Assembly (NCBI RefSeq): GCF_000715075.1
Contig: NC_134100.1
Location: 26,900,609 to 26,964,608, forward strand
Source of the DNA: Nicotiana tabacum
Lineage: Eukaryota; Streptophyta; Magnoliopsida; Solanales; Solanaceae
Direction: 5' to 3'
Length of the DNA: 64,000 bases
A model generated the notes under the pieces. The model was not told the origin of the DNA and did not search any database. It saw nothing but the letters and a program-made list of their open reading frames with translations. A program made the position numbers and the translations under genes. This document shows positions 1 to 9,661 of the stretch, piece after piece (within the stretch, counting starts at the first letter, position 1; each line of letters opens with the position of its first letter).

Positions 1-195
1 TCCTGGAATCTTTCATCCAGCGGTCTTTGACTAACATGATCCTCTGCGACGGTCCTTCTTGTCAGTACAGTAACGTCTTTGACATATGCTGCCAATGATT
101 TGACCTCAAGGTCGGTCGTGGTACCTTTCACTATTTTCTCACCTGGGTGAGACCCTGGCTTGGTCGACCGCTATGGTCAGATTTTGACATATACA
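1..195 (-). repeat. 3' LTR of the Tat-like element (partial)
   Basis: This aligns without gaps to 6125-6319. In element orientation it begins TGTATATGTC at position 195. Only 195 of an expected 459 bp are in the window. Confidence 0.85.
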
Positions 196-211
196 ATTAA
201 TCCCTCCGTCC
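196..211 (-). other. Polypurine tract of the Tat-like element
   Basis: The reverse complement is GGACGGAGGGATTAAT and directly abuts the LTR that starts TGTATATG. A purine-rich tract at this point primes plus-strand DNA synthesis in LTR retrotransposons, and it supports the minus orientation. Confidence 0.6.
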
Positions 212-689
212 GTCGAGGTCGTCCCTTAGCGGGCTTGATGGGCAGATTCTGTCGATTCGAAGGTTAGGAGAAATCTGACTGTACACCTTTGAGCGAGATT
301 TTTTTTTGGATCGAGGTGATAATGTACCACTTCAATAGTGCCTTTGGATCGTCGCATCCGTTCGGAGTTGAACCGTTGTGCTGGTTCGAAACATCGTTTG
401 TAATTGCTGCCATTATGACACATGTTTCGGGAGACTTGAACTGTTTCTCATGCCCTATCAGTTTTGATTGGTGACTCTTGGGTTTCCCGCTTGAGGCATT
501 TATGTTCCTATAAATATGGGAAAACACCATTCCACTGGTACACTTTTTCGATTTATCAAAAGAGTTTTGCGAGTCTTCATCTTCTCCGATACTTCAGATT
601 TTTGATTCACTCTCCTCTTAGTCGGAAATTGACATCACCATCTTCTCTCTTACTTCCCTTTGTTCATTCGCTCTGTTTAATCGGGACAA

Positions 690-3380
690 TTGGCTGGTAC
701 TTCTTCCCGCGCTGACAATCTTGCCGCAGTTCCGGCACTAGAAAATGATGCTCTTGCTCTCGGAAGAGTGGAAGTGGTGGAGGATGAGGGGTCCCAACAG
801 TGGCCAAAATATTGCCCCGCCCGGGGAAGTCATGGACCGATTACAACAGCCCTGCCGAAGAGGAACCGAAGCTTGTTTCCTCTGTTATGGATGAAGCGAC
901 GATTGCAAAGCTTAAGACCAAGTGGGGGATTCCGCACCACGTTGAGATGTTGCCATAGTAGGAGATGATATTATACCTTTCAATCGCCCAGGGTATTGTG
1001 CGTTCTACGCATATCCCTTCATTGTCGACTATACGCTTCCTCAGCCTTCCTTGGTGGTAGATTTTTGCCGTTTCTACGAGGTATGTCCGGCTCAACTTTC
1101 GTCGTACTTGTACAAATTGTTCCTCATGTTGTTCAAGTTTGCAGAGCTTGCCAGTTGGGAGATCACTCTGAAACACATGCTCAATACTTTTGCCCCTCAA
1201 CTTATTCGAGGCACAATGATTCACATGCGCCATCGAGGAACGAAAAGTCTGGTGGTTAAGATGGATGATAGGGCCAATCTTCGTTTCTACGAAAACTATT
1301 TTTATGTGTGGACTGAGCACCTTGTGGAGGACTCTGCAGGGTTTCTTGAGAGGTGGAACTTCGCACGTAAGTTTCTCTTTGTCGGAGTGGTAGTCGGCCA
1401 CTTTTCTTTGGGGAGTACTACATTGTTTTTTCTTTTGCTGCCGCGAGACTACCCATACGCCTATTGATGATATCTACGAATGGGTGAATGCTATTCTTCC
1501 TCATACGATGAGAGTTTGTAAATGGGCGTCATTCTATGAGAAATATGGACGTAAGCCCCTTACTGGTAAGTCGATCTACCACAACTTTTCTATTTTTCGC
1601 CTTACAATCTGACCTTGTTACTTATACGACCATTATCGTTATCAGGGAGAGTATGAAGGGCGAGGGCTCCTCCGCTTGCATTCCGCTAGTCGATATCTTT
1701 TGCTCGGCCTGCACTAAGGTCTACTACCCGTCCTGCTGTGAGGGCTACCCAAGCTGAACCTATAACCAGAGCTGTGTGTATGGAAGTTGTTCCCCAATCT
1801 AGGACTCCGGCTCCTACTGCCCGCTCAACGGATGAGTCCTCCCATGCTAAGGACAGAAAGGTCCGTCGAAGAGACGACGGGTGGAGTCTGAAATGGCACC
1901 TCCAGCCGCGGTATATTCAGAGGGAGACCATCCCTTGACAGCGTCTGAAATGGGTGATGATGCAAACCTAGTTGCAGAGGTAAACCCGATGATTGTGACT
2001 GACCCGACAGCAGAGGCTTTGGCTGCTGTGATTGATTAATAGACCACCACAACTGGGAGTCGGGATCCCGAGGCCGTAGTTGCTACTTTGGGTGGGCCTT
2101 CGTCTTCTGGACCGAGTTGTGCTTCTTCTTTAGCTGCAGAAAGAGGAAAGGGTGTCGTGGTCGACGAATAGGAGTGTGAGTGAGATATTGATGCTGATGA
2201 TGTCAGTATGTTCGAGGAAGGCCTTACCCGTATGGTGGTGATGGCGGGAGGTCCATCCCGTATACTAGAGATTCCGTCGAAGATTAACCTCCTGGGGGAC
2301 ACGGAGGACTTGGTACCGCAGTTTGACCTTTTGTGCTCTGCCGCTGAGTGTGAGGCTCTTTGGGACGTTCGTGATGTTGATTTGATGCACGAAGTGGCCG
2401 CTATGGGCTTGAAGGTAAGTTTCTCCTCTTTCTTTTTGTGTTCCTTTTGTCTTTGGCATCCTTGACCTTTACTGACCCTTTTTGTCTTTTTTGGGCTTTT
2501 AGACGTACATGCTGGAGATTAAGTGCTCGCAGGGCTGGCACTCGAGCCAAAATTTTTCTGATGATGTTGGAGAAGTATCGGCGCTATAGCCAAGTGTCGT
2601 AAGATACATAAACGGCTAAGGGCGAATGCCAGTAATCAATCTCTCGGCGAGGAACTGGAGAGGAGGGATCAGGAGCTGATGCAGGATATTCGCAAGAATA
2701 GCAAGCTCGAGGAGCTACTTCATGTAAAGGACAAAGAACTTGAGTTGGGAAAAGGGGTCGCCGCAGAGTGTGAGCATCTTTAGGCGAAAGTGCAGTCGTT
2801 GTCGTCCGAGTTGGATCACAATGCCATCAGAGTCGAAGCTTTAAGTGCAGAGTGGATTGGGAAATTAACCGAGCTGGAGAGAAAGGTCTCCGAGTTGGAG
2901 AGTGCCGAGAGTACCTGGGCGTCAGCTTTGGCCAGGGCGGCGACTTTAGAGGACACTATCTGTGTCCTTCAATCCAAATAGGAGTCTGAGAGGGCGACGA
3001 CTACGCTCAGGTAGGCGAGGCTTGAAGAGCGTATTGGCGACATTGACCGGGAAGCTTTAACCTTGGGATATTGGGTCGTTGTTCTTGAGGCTGAAAAGGC
3101 ACAATTGTTGGCCCAAGTTGAATCTGCCTCCGCCGTTGTTCCTCGCCATTTTCATGAGCTGTGGGTTCATGTCGAAGCCTAACAGGACATATACAGGAGT
3201 TTCTGGGATGCAGGCAATATTTCTAAGACCGTTTATGAAGGGGCTGGGGCGAAGGTGCGAGAGGCTCGTGTTAACTGTGGTTACGATCCTGCGAGATCAA
3301 AGGCCGACAAGGATATTGATGTTGAGGGGAAATTTCTTGGAGATGGCGATGAGGAGGACGGTGATCATGGCGCCGAGTAA
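690..3380 (+). pseudogene. Antisense additional ORF of a Tat element ('putative gypsy type transposon' protein), intron-bearing and broken
   Basis: The ATG at 690 opens an MAGTSSRADN leader. A conserved block follows at about 970-1366 (motifs such as CRFYEVCPAQ, ELASWEITLKHML and FYENYFYVW). I recognise it as the plant 'putative gypsy type transposon' domain (Transposase_28 type). A further block at 1448-1565 contains DDIYEWVNAILPH and WASFYEKYGRKP. The middle is Pro/Ala/Ser-rich, a Glu/Leu-rich stretch at about 2660-2990 suggests a coiled coil, and the acidic C-terminus ends at TAA 3378-3380. Three GTAAGT...AG intervals (1367-1447, 1566-1645, 2415-2502) interrupt the frame where introns would be expected. 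Stops at about 960, frame changes and stops within 2580-3190 make it a pseudogene. An AATAAA at 3504-3509 lies downstream. The family function is unknown; such ORFs run opposite to gag-pol in Tat elements. Confidence 0.7.
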
Positions 3381-3959
3381 AAAAAAGTTGTTATCTTTAT
3401 TGTCTTTTCTTGTTTGTCGTTGTTTGTGTTGTTTTTTTTTGTATTTTTTGTACTGGTCCAGTTTTAGCCGTGTATAATCTGCGGCCATTTGCACAACTGT
3501 TTAAATAAAAGGAGCTTTCATCGTTGTATGCCCTTTGTATTTCTCCCCCTTTTGCTTTACATATCATTGGCATAAACTTTCGAATTTCCGTATGGTGGAT
3601 TCCTGCTTTTTCAGGGAAACCTTAACCGGGCAGAGTAGGACTTCATCATGTGAGTTCGAATAGAGTCTCATTCGATTCGCCTATTTGGGCGGGATCAGCT
3701 GGTGACTTATTGCTTTAAGTAAATTCGCCCTTGACTCATACGAGTTTATATAGTGGGTTCGTTGTTTTGGACAAAGTTAGTCTTGACTTGAGTCGTTCGA
3801 GTGGGATCAAACAGTCGTTGATTCGGGCAAAGTCACTTCTTCTTCTTCTTTTTTTTATACATATTCGAGTGAGGTCGAACTTGGAGTTTGTAGTGAAATA
3901 ATTTTTTTAGTAAGTAGAAGAAAAAATATACGACGACGACCGATAGCTGCAAAGGCATT
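3381..3959 (+). other. Spacer after the antisense ORF, possible 3' UTR
   Basis: T-rich non-coding sequence. An AATAAA at 3504-3509, about 125 bp after the stop, could serve polyadenylation of the plus-strand transcript. The second half holds degenerate copies of gag(t)-gatcaaac-like phrases that lead into the tandem array. No ORF here has recognisable content. Confidence 0.4.
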
Positions 3960-4890
3960 ATTGAGTTCAAGATAGGTCGAACTTTTCCTTTTGTGATGGC
4001 CCTTTACCGTAGGGATGTTGTTTCGAGCTAGCATCGAAATACTATCCCATTACGATTCAAACGAAGTCGATCTCCCCTTTTTATTCGGCGATGGCCTTTG
4101 GCCGTAAGGATGTTATTTCGAGCTAACGTCGAAATGTTAATCCAATGTGGTTTGAACGAGGTCGAACTCTTCTTTTCGGTGATGGCCCTTGGCCGTAGGG
4201 GTGTTATTTCAAGCTTACGTTGAGATGTTATCCCAGTGTGGTTCTACTGAGGTCAAACTCTTCTTTTTGATGAAGACACTTGGCCGTAGGGGTGTTATAT
4301 CGAGCTGACGTTGAAATATTAACCCATAGTGGTTCGAACGAGGTCGAGCTATTCATTTTGGCGAAGGCTCTTGGCCATATGGGTGTTATTTCGAGCTGAC
4401 GTCGAAATGTTAACACGTTGTGACTCGAGCGAAGTTGAACACTTCTTTTTGGTGATGTCTCTTGGTCGTAGGGGTATTATTTCGAGCTGATGTCGAAATG
4501 TTAACCCGATGTGGTTCAAACGAGGTCGAACTTTTATTTTTGGTGATGACCTTTGGCCATATGGGTGTTATTTTGAGCTGACGTCGGAATGTTAACCCAA
4601 TATTGTTTGAACGAGGTCAAACTTTTCTTTTTGGTGATGGCCCTTGGCCGTAGTGGTGTTATTTCGAGCTGACGTCGAAATGTTAACCCAATGTGGTTCA
4701 AACGAGGTCGAACTTTTCTTTTTGGCGATGGCCCTTGGCCGCAGGGGTGTTATTTCGAGCTGATGTCGAAATGTTAACCCGTTGCGACTCAAGCGAGTTC
4801 GAACTCTTTTTTTTGGCGAAGGCTCTTGAACGTAGGGGTGTTATTTCGAGCTGACGTCGAAATGTTAACCCAATATGGTTCCCAATTTTT
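3960..4890. repeat. Tandem repeat array, about 10 copies of a 91-bp unit
   Basis: The phrase ggccgtaggggtgttattt with variants, followed by cgagctgacgtcgaaatgtt, recurs near 3998, 4090, 4185, 4275, 4366, 4457, 4546, 4637, 4728 and 4820. Spacing is 89-95 bp. Each unit also contains a gaacgaggtcgaac phrase and a T-rich ctttt segment. Central units are closest to each other and the outer ones more diverged. Short minus-strand ORFs in the array all repeat the same peptide and are products of the repeat, not genes. Tandem repeats in non-coding parts are common in Tat-lineage elements. Confidence 0.9.
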
Positions 4891-5840
4891 GGAGAGTTTC
4901 GGTTGTCCTCTGAGGGAGTCCCAGTTTTGCTTAACCTCTGCATTTCCTGGGTGATTCCTAGTTCTTGATTCCTGCGTTCCCTGGGTGAGTCCCAGTTTAC
5001 TTAATTTTGTTTGTATTGAAGAGTGTAATGTTGGAGAGTATAAAGAGTTGCTATTTTGCTCACGTCCGTTTTATGTATATATTGGAATTTCCTTATCTAG
5101 TCCCCTCATCGTCTGGCTTGGAGGGCTCGTCGGTAGGTGGGGAAATGAATTATCCTTTGAACTTGGTGACGTCCCCCTCTTTGCCTCGTTTAAAACCTCC
5201 CGAGAAAACCCAATTGGGACAACACCTGGGTGTGGGAAAAGGAGTACAACTTAAGGGACGTCATTTTCCAAAAGTTGAAGTATGAGATGGGCGATATTCT
5301 AGTTATTCTGTAGTGGTTTTCCTTCCATTCTATGGTTGGGATGCTCTTTTGCTCGCTTGCCTATGTGACACTTGTGTTCATGTTTAAGCAAACAACAAAA
5401 GGTAAAACCAAATGAGATTTTCCTTACCTCGATCCAATGAGTCGATTAATAAGGGTAGCCTTATAAAGTTGCTTGCTCTGTCTGGCGTTTAAGTGGTTGG
5501 ACTGGTGGTTTTTAGATTTGGCGACCGTATTCAGCTCTCCGTTCTTTTTTGAAAGCGCCCTAGCTCAGAGTGGGTTGGGTTCGTCTTATCTTGTTCATGG
5601 ATCATCCAGTGTGTGGGGGGGATGTCAGAGTAGGGCAGGATGTGCCCGTTCTTTGTAGGATCGCGCAACAGGTGTCGTCTCCTCTTGTGGGATTTGCGTA
5701 GATATTGGTTGTAGCTTTTGTTTTTATGTAGCATCATGATCTAGATTAGCATGTGAGGTTTACTTACCTCTCTTTCTAGTGGGTGATTATGTTTCACCGA
5801 TTTTGGATCTGAAGGAGACTAGGAAATTTGGCTAAGAAAT
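4891..5840 (-). other. Untranslated leader of the Tat-like element
   Basis: This lies between the tandem array and the PBS, so in element orientation it is the 5' leader where gag would normally begin. No gag homology is visible on either strand. It includes duplicated gggtgagtcccag-like phrases (4905-5000) and the segment at 5185-5255 containing cctcgtttaaaacctcccga and gaaaacccaattgggac. That phrase type recurs in plant repetitive DNA. No coding function is supported. Confidence 0.5.
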
Positions 5841-5857
5841 CCCCACAAACGACGCCA
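5841..5857 (-). other. Primer binding site of the Tat-like element
   Basis: The reverse complement is TGGCGTCGTTTGTGGGG, three bases inside the LTR end at 5861. It is not the initiator-Met type. It resembles the TGGCGCCGTTG-type sites of Tat/Athila elements, often assigned to tRNA-Asp. The match to a specific tRNA is imperfect. Confidence 0.7.
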
Positions 5858-5860
5858 AAT

Positions 5861-6319
5861 TGTCTGAACAAAAAGTTTGAGACTATTTTGCCAACCTCAA
5901 TTATCAATAATAAAGAAGGTAAATCTTAACCAAGCATAATCATCTTTAGATCTAAAGTATAACAAGAAATAATGAAAGGTAGGAACATCTCGTGTCTATT
6001 GATGTCATAATTTTATCTCCGATAAGAGGAAAAAGGAGTTTACATTCTTGAACAAAAATGGAAATTGTAGGAGAAAGAGTCGAGAAAATCCCCCTTTTTC
6101 AGAAATCCCCCCTCTGTATATAGCTCCTTGAATCTTTCATCTAGCGGTCTTTGACCAACATGATCCTCTGCGACGGTCCTTATCGTCAGTACAATAACAT
6201 CTGTGACATATGCTGTCGATGATTTGACCTCAAGGTCAGTCGTGGTGCCTTTCACTATTTTCCCACCTGGGTGAGACCCTGGCTTGGTCGACCTCTATGG
6301 TCAGATTTTGACCAATACA
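5861..6319 (-). repeat. 5' LTR of the Tat-like element
   Basis: 459 bp. In element orientation it runs from TGTATTGGTC at 6319 to TTCAGACA at 5861, with TG...CA ends. The first 195 bp match window positions 1-195. The PBS follows immediately. Confidence 0.85.
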
Positions 6320-7290
6320 CACCCACCAAAAATACATATAACAAGGAAACACACATATCAAATCTACCACAACAACAAACAATCTCCTATGCATAATCAA
6401 ATACCATGCACAACACTTTTAGTATGGATACTACCCATACTACTACCCCTAAGAAGCCTACCATGCAAGAAATAATTACCCATTATGAAACCTACTCTAA
6501 ACGTATCACCTACACTGCCTCTGAAAAGTCCCATCAACCCAACCCTTACTCAATGTCACCGTCTACACCACAATAAAACTAGAACCAAGGCCATTCGGTC
6601 AATCCTACTACACATATCACTACCAAGGAAAATCACAACCAAACAGCTAAAAATGTACTACCACCACTGTCGCCACCACTACCCACACCACAACAAAGAC
6701 AACGAGTCTTACATTCCCTACCAACACCACTAAACTCACACAATCAACTATTATTTTCAAATGACAGTAATCCGAGTCCCAGTGGTTATGAATAACACAC
6801 CCAACGCTGTAGCAGCTCTGCAACAACCACTACCAGTCCCCTTGCTGGACGTACATGGCCTTCGCCAACATGCACAGGTTTTTCTAGAGAACACACATGA
6901 CCTCATAGAACAGCTCCAACATGGGTGGGGTCCAGATGCAGGGATCCATGGAGACATTGTATGCTCAGGAAATAACAGCCATGGAAATGCTGAACCATCT
7001 AAAAGCTGCGATGCAACAGGCACCACTAGTCCACGAAGTCCACTAGGTAGAACAAGCTCATGAGGTCCATCAGGTTCATACACCCCCACAAAATAGTTGG
7101 TTTCTCTCATCATCGGAAATAGAGGAGATCAATATTCCATAGAATCTGGACATAGAGGAGAATACAATACCGCTAGAGCCATTGTCCCCTTTGAACCAGG
7201 AAGGGGATATCATAATCCTAATGAACCCAGATATGCATGCACCAAGCATCCTAGATCAAATGCTGCAACACATCACACTAAAGGAGTCAC
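6320..7290 (+). pseudogene. LINE ORF1 C-terminal / linker remnant
   Basis: A long, mostly open frame from about 6320 to 6780 encodes a hydrophilic Asn/Gln/Thr/Pro/Ser-rich peptide (for example TTPKKPTMQEIITHYETYS), interrupted by a few stops. It leads into further fragments up to the ORF2 start. Composition and position, directly upstream of an L1 endonuclease, fit the C-terminal part of a plant L1 ORF1 (RNA-binding, Gag-like). No CCHC knuckle is visible, so the assignment rests on context. The Tat LTR abuts its left end. Confidence 0.4.
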
Positions 7291-7305
7291 TCTCGACAAC
7301 ACTCC

Positions 7306-8744
7306 ATGAAAACAGAGAAGAACGATTCTTCATCGGTACCAAAGAATGTACTAAGAATTGCAATGAACGTTCTCACATACCCCTACTCGATAATTCACAA
7401 GTATGACACACTGATTCTACCAACTCTGACGGAGGAAGACTTGCCATTACTAGTGAACAATGGAGAAGATCACCCACTGATCGCACTCCTGTGTATGTCA
7501 TTGGCTTTAGGTGGGAGCTCACGCATAACCAATGAACCAAAAATAAAGATCCTCCTTTGGAACTGCAGGGGCTGCAATAACAAAGAATTCAGATGCAACT
7601 TCAAAGATATTATTAACTGGAACAACCCATCAATCATATGCTCTCGCATGCAGAGTCACTATGATCTCATGGAATTTATTAGCTTCACTGGCCTGTTTGA
7701 AATTAGCACAGATGGATTCTTAGGTGGGGTTGTGCTAATATGGAAACAAGAAGAGTTAGAGAAGGACCCGGGGGCAGTCACTGACCAAGAAATTCATGAT
7801 AATATTCAGGTTAGTAGAACATCAAAACCATGGCTACTATTTATGGTTTATGCTAGCCCTATTCTAGTTAATGGGAAAATATTATGGAGTAACCTAGAAA
7901 TAGTAGCCAAAAATAACAAACATCTGTGGAAGTCTCCAGTGCCTCCAAAAAGTTTGGAGGAAGGCCCATCAACAATAAAAGAGTTGTTGCCTTTCTAAAC
8001 TGGCTGGATACATGTGATATGATTGATATAGGATTGCGGGCCTAGGTTTACATGGACAAATAAAAGGACAAAAAAGGCACCAAATTTTAGAAAGATTGGA
8101 CCGTTTTCTTGGCAACTCCGACTGGGTAGAACTATTCCCAAATGCCACTGTCACACATATGCCATGCACTCACTTGGACCACTGCCTTCTCCTACTTAAC
8201 CTGACAAAGCCTATTTATAAGTCAACACATGTTTTTCGTTTTGAAACAATGTGGCTTAGTCATCCGCATTTTAATAATATAGTGAAACAACATTGGGAAA
8301 ATAATAACAATTACTTCCTCCGTTCCAGTTTATGGGAACCTATTTCTTTTTTGTCCGTTCCAAAAAGAATGACCCCCTTTTAAATTTCAAAATAATTTAG
8401 CTTGAACTTCCAATTTTACCCTTGATGAGAAGTTTTTATAACCACACAAATACTCTAGCATGTTCACCACCACAAAATTCAAAAGAATTATAGCCATACA
8501 AACATTCTGACTTGTTTAGGACCACAAAATTTAAAATTCTTTATTTTTTCTTAAACTTCGTGCCCAGTCAAACATGTTCACATAAATTGAAATAGAAGGA
8601 GTACAGAACTGCCATATTATCATTCACAAACTACATGGAAGAATGGAATAAGAATATCTTTGAAATAAAATCCCACTTCCACCATAACCTAGAAAAGAGT
8701 CTAATCAAGGACTATAACATAATCCTTCAGAACTAACAATATTT
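7306..8744 (+). pseudogene. LINE ORF2, apurinic-type endonuclease domain (broken)
   Basis: An ORF from ATG 7306 to 7998 has the L1 endonuclease start motif KIKILLWNCRGCNNKEF at about 7540, followed by an FEISTDGFLGGVVLIWK segment typical of the plant L1 endonuclease core. After a frame break the domain continues at about 8030-8230 with GPRFTWTNKR, then DRFLGNSDWVELFPNATVTH and a THLDHC block where the catalytic SDH motif is expected (here LDH). The MITE at 8314-8601 interrupts the frame and coding resumes at about 8605-8735 (EEWNKNIFEIK). This domain nicks target DNA for target-primed reverse transcription. Stops and frameshifts make this copy inactive. The RT half is at 25182. Confidence 0.75.
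8314..8601. mobile_element. Stowaway-like MITE inside the LINE
   Basis: 288 bp flanked by TA at 8312-8313 and 8602-8603. The left end reads cttcctccgttccagttt and the right end, reverse complemented, ctccttctatttcaattt, forming imperfect terminal inverted repeats of the Stowaway (Tc1/mariner) type. It is non-coding. It splits the LINE frame between a WENNN and an RTAILSF segment. Confidence 0.75.
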
Positions 8745-9660
8745 TGTGATGACCCAATAGGTCATCTAGGGCTTTAACCCTTAATTCTGTATTTCAAAAC
8801 CTCAAATAGCTCCTTTGAGCCTTTCTCATTTTGCGTGTGCAGTCTGTGCCTTTTTACGGAAGGTTTTTATGTAAAAAATTATTAAAATGTGAAATCGTGC
8901 TTTAAAACTCACTTGGTTGACTTCGGTCAACATTTTAAGAAAACGGATCCACATTTGTATTTTGACGGTTCCGGTGGGTCCGTATCATGATTTAGACTTG
9001 GCTTGGAATCAAATTCGGAAGTCTCTAGCTCGAATTATCGTAATTTATTAAAAACTAGAAGCTTAAAGGTTAAAGAATTAAAAAGTTTGATCGAAGATTG
9101 ACTTTATTGATATCGGGTTTGGATTTTGGTTCGAAACTTGTTATAGGTCCATTACTGTATTTATGACTTATCTGCAAAATTTAGTGCAAAATGGAAGTGA
9201 TTTGACGTGATTCAGACGTTCGGTTGTTAAAATGAAAGTTCTATTGAAAATTTCATTTGTTTTGGTATCCGATTCATAGTTCTAAGTGTTAGGTGTTTTG
9301 ATCGTGCAAGCAAGCTCGTATAATATTTTTGGACTTGTGTGCATATTTGATTTGGATCCCCCAGGGCTACAGATGTTTTTGAACTTAGAAATTCTGGTTT
9401 TCTTTAGCTTCTATTGTCATCTGGTGTTCTCTTTTTTGCGATCGCGAAGAGTAAATTGGGCTAGGGTAGATTTTTCCTCTAGGGAATGCGAGGCTGAGGA
9501 CGCGAACGTGAAGCAGTGGTGGGATCACCCTTCGCAAATGCGTCCATCACTATGCGAACGTGATGAGTAAGGGGTTTGGGTGGGGAGTATGGGTTTGTTT
9601 TATGCAAACACGAGCTCAGGATCGCGAACGCAATGGCCAGGGGGATAGACTATTGAGAAC
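8745..9660 (+). repeat. 5' LTR of chromovirus copy 1, truncated
   Basis: It matches 22461-23440 of the 3' LTR over its whole length. The match stops near 9655-9662, at a phrase gagaacg that corresponds to cacgaacg at about 23436. About 1.75 kb of LTR is missing. The next base belongs to Athila RT, so this is a deletion or recombination joint, not an LTR end. Confidence 0.8.
9430..9655. repeat. CpG-word block in the LTR of copy 1
   Basis: A dense run of gcgatcgcgaag, gcgaacgtg and cgcgaacg variants within AT-rich LTR sequence, starting about 690 bp from the LTR start. The equivalent block in the 3' LTR is at 23190-23530. Confidence 0.7.
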
Positions 9661-9661
9661 G

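Larger units (their letters stand above)
1..6319 (-). mobile_element. Non-autonomous Tat-like LTR retrotransposon, 3' LTR cut by window edge
   Basis: Positions 1-195 repeat 6125-6319 without gaps, with 16 mismatches by hand count (about 92% identity), so these are two LTRs. Orientation is minus. Next to the right LTR, the reverse complement of 5841-5857 reads TGGCGTCGTTTGTGGGG, a tRNA-type primer binding site. Next to the left LTR, the reverse complement of 196-211 is purine-rich (GGACGGAGGGATTAAT), a polypurine tract. Between the LTRs I see no gag, protease, RT, RNase H or integrase on either strand. The interior holds a plus-strand ORF, antisense to the element, and a 91-bp tandem array. 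Antisense additional ORFs of this class are known from Tat-lineage gypsy elements, which is why I assign it there. It probably inserted into the LINE that starts at 6320. The left target site is outside the window, so no target duplication can be tested. Confidence 0.78.
6320..8744 (+). mobile_element. L1-type LINE, left segment
   Basis: This contains an ORF1-like stretch and the endonuclease half of ORF2. It ends where chromovirus copy 1 inserted, and the element resumes at 25182. The left boundary coincides with the Tat LTR end at 6319, so the true 5' end of the LINE is probably beyond the Tat element or lost. Confidence 0.75.

Noticed and set aside
841..1401. 186-codon minus-strand open frame
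   Set aside because: It is a shadow of the plus-strand antisense-ORF domain, whose conserved motifs and splice-like joints are on plus; the minus product has no recognisable features.
3960..4890. Regularly spaced repeats resembling a CRISPR array
   Set aside because: The repeat covers the whole 91-bp unit with no variable spacers, and the context is a plant retrotransposon.
4228..4943. Several minus-strand ORFs with near-identical peptides in the 91-bp array
   Set aside because: They only translate the tandem repeat, each running across adjacent units; no start context or conservation supports a repeat protein.
1..6319. Plus-strand orientation for the Tat-like element
   Set aside because: No tRNA-like site follows 195 and no purine tract precedes 5861 on plus, whereas both exist on minus.
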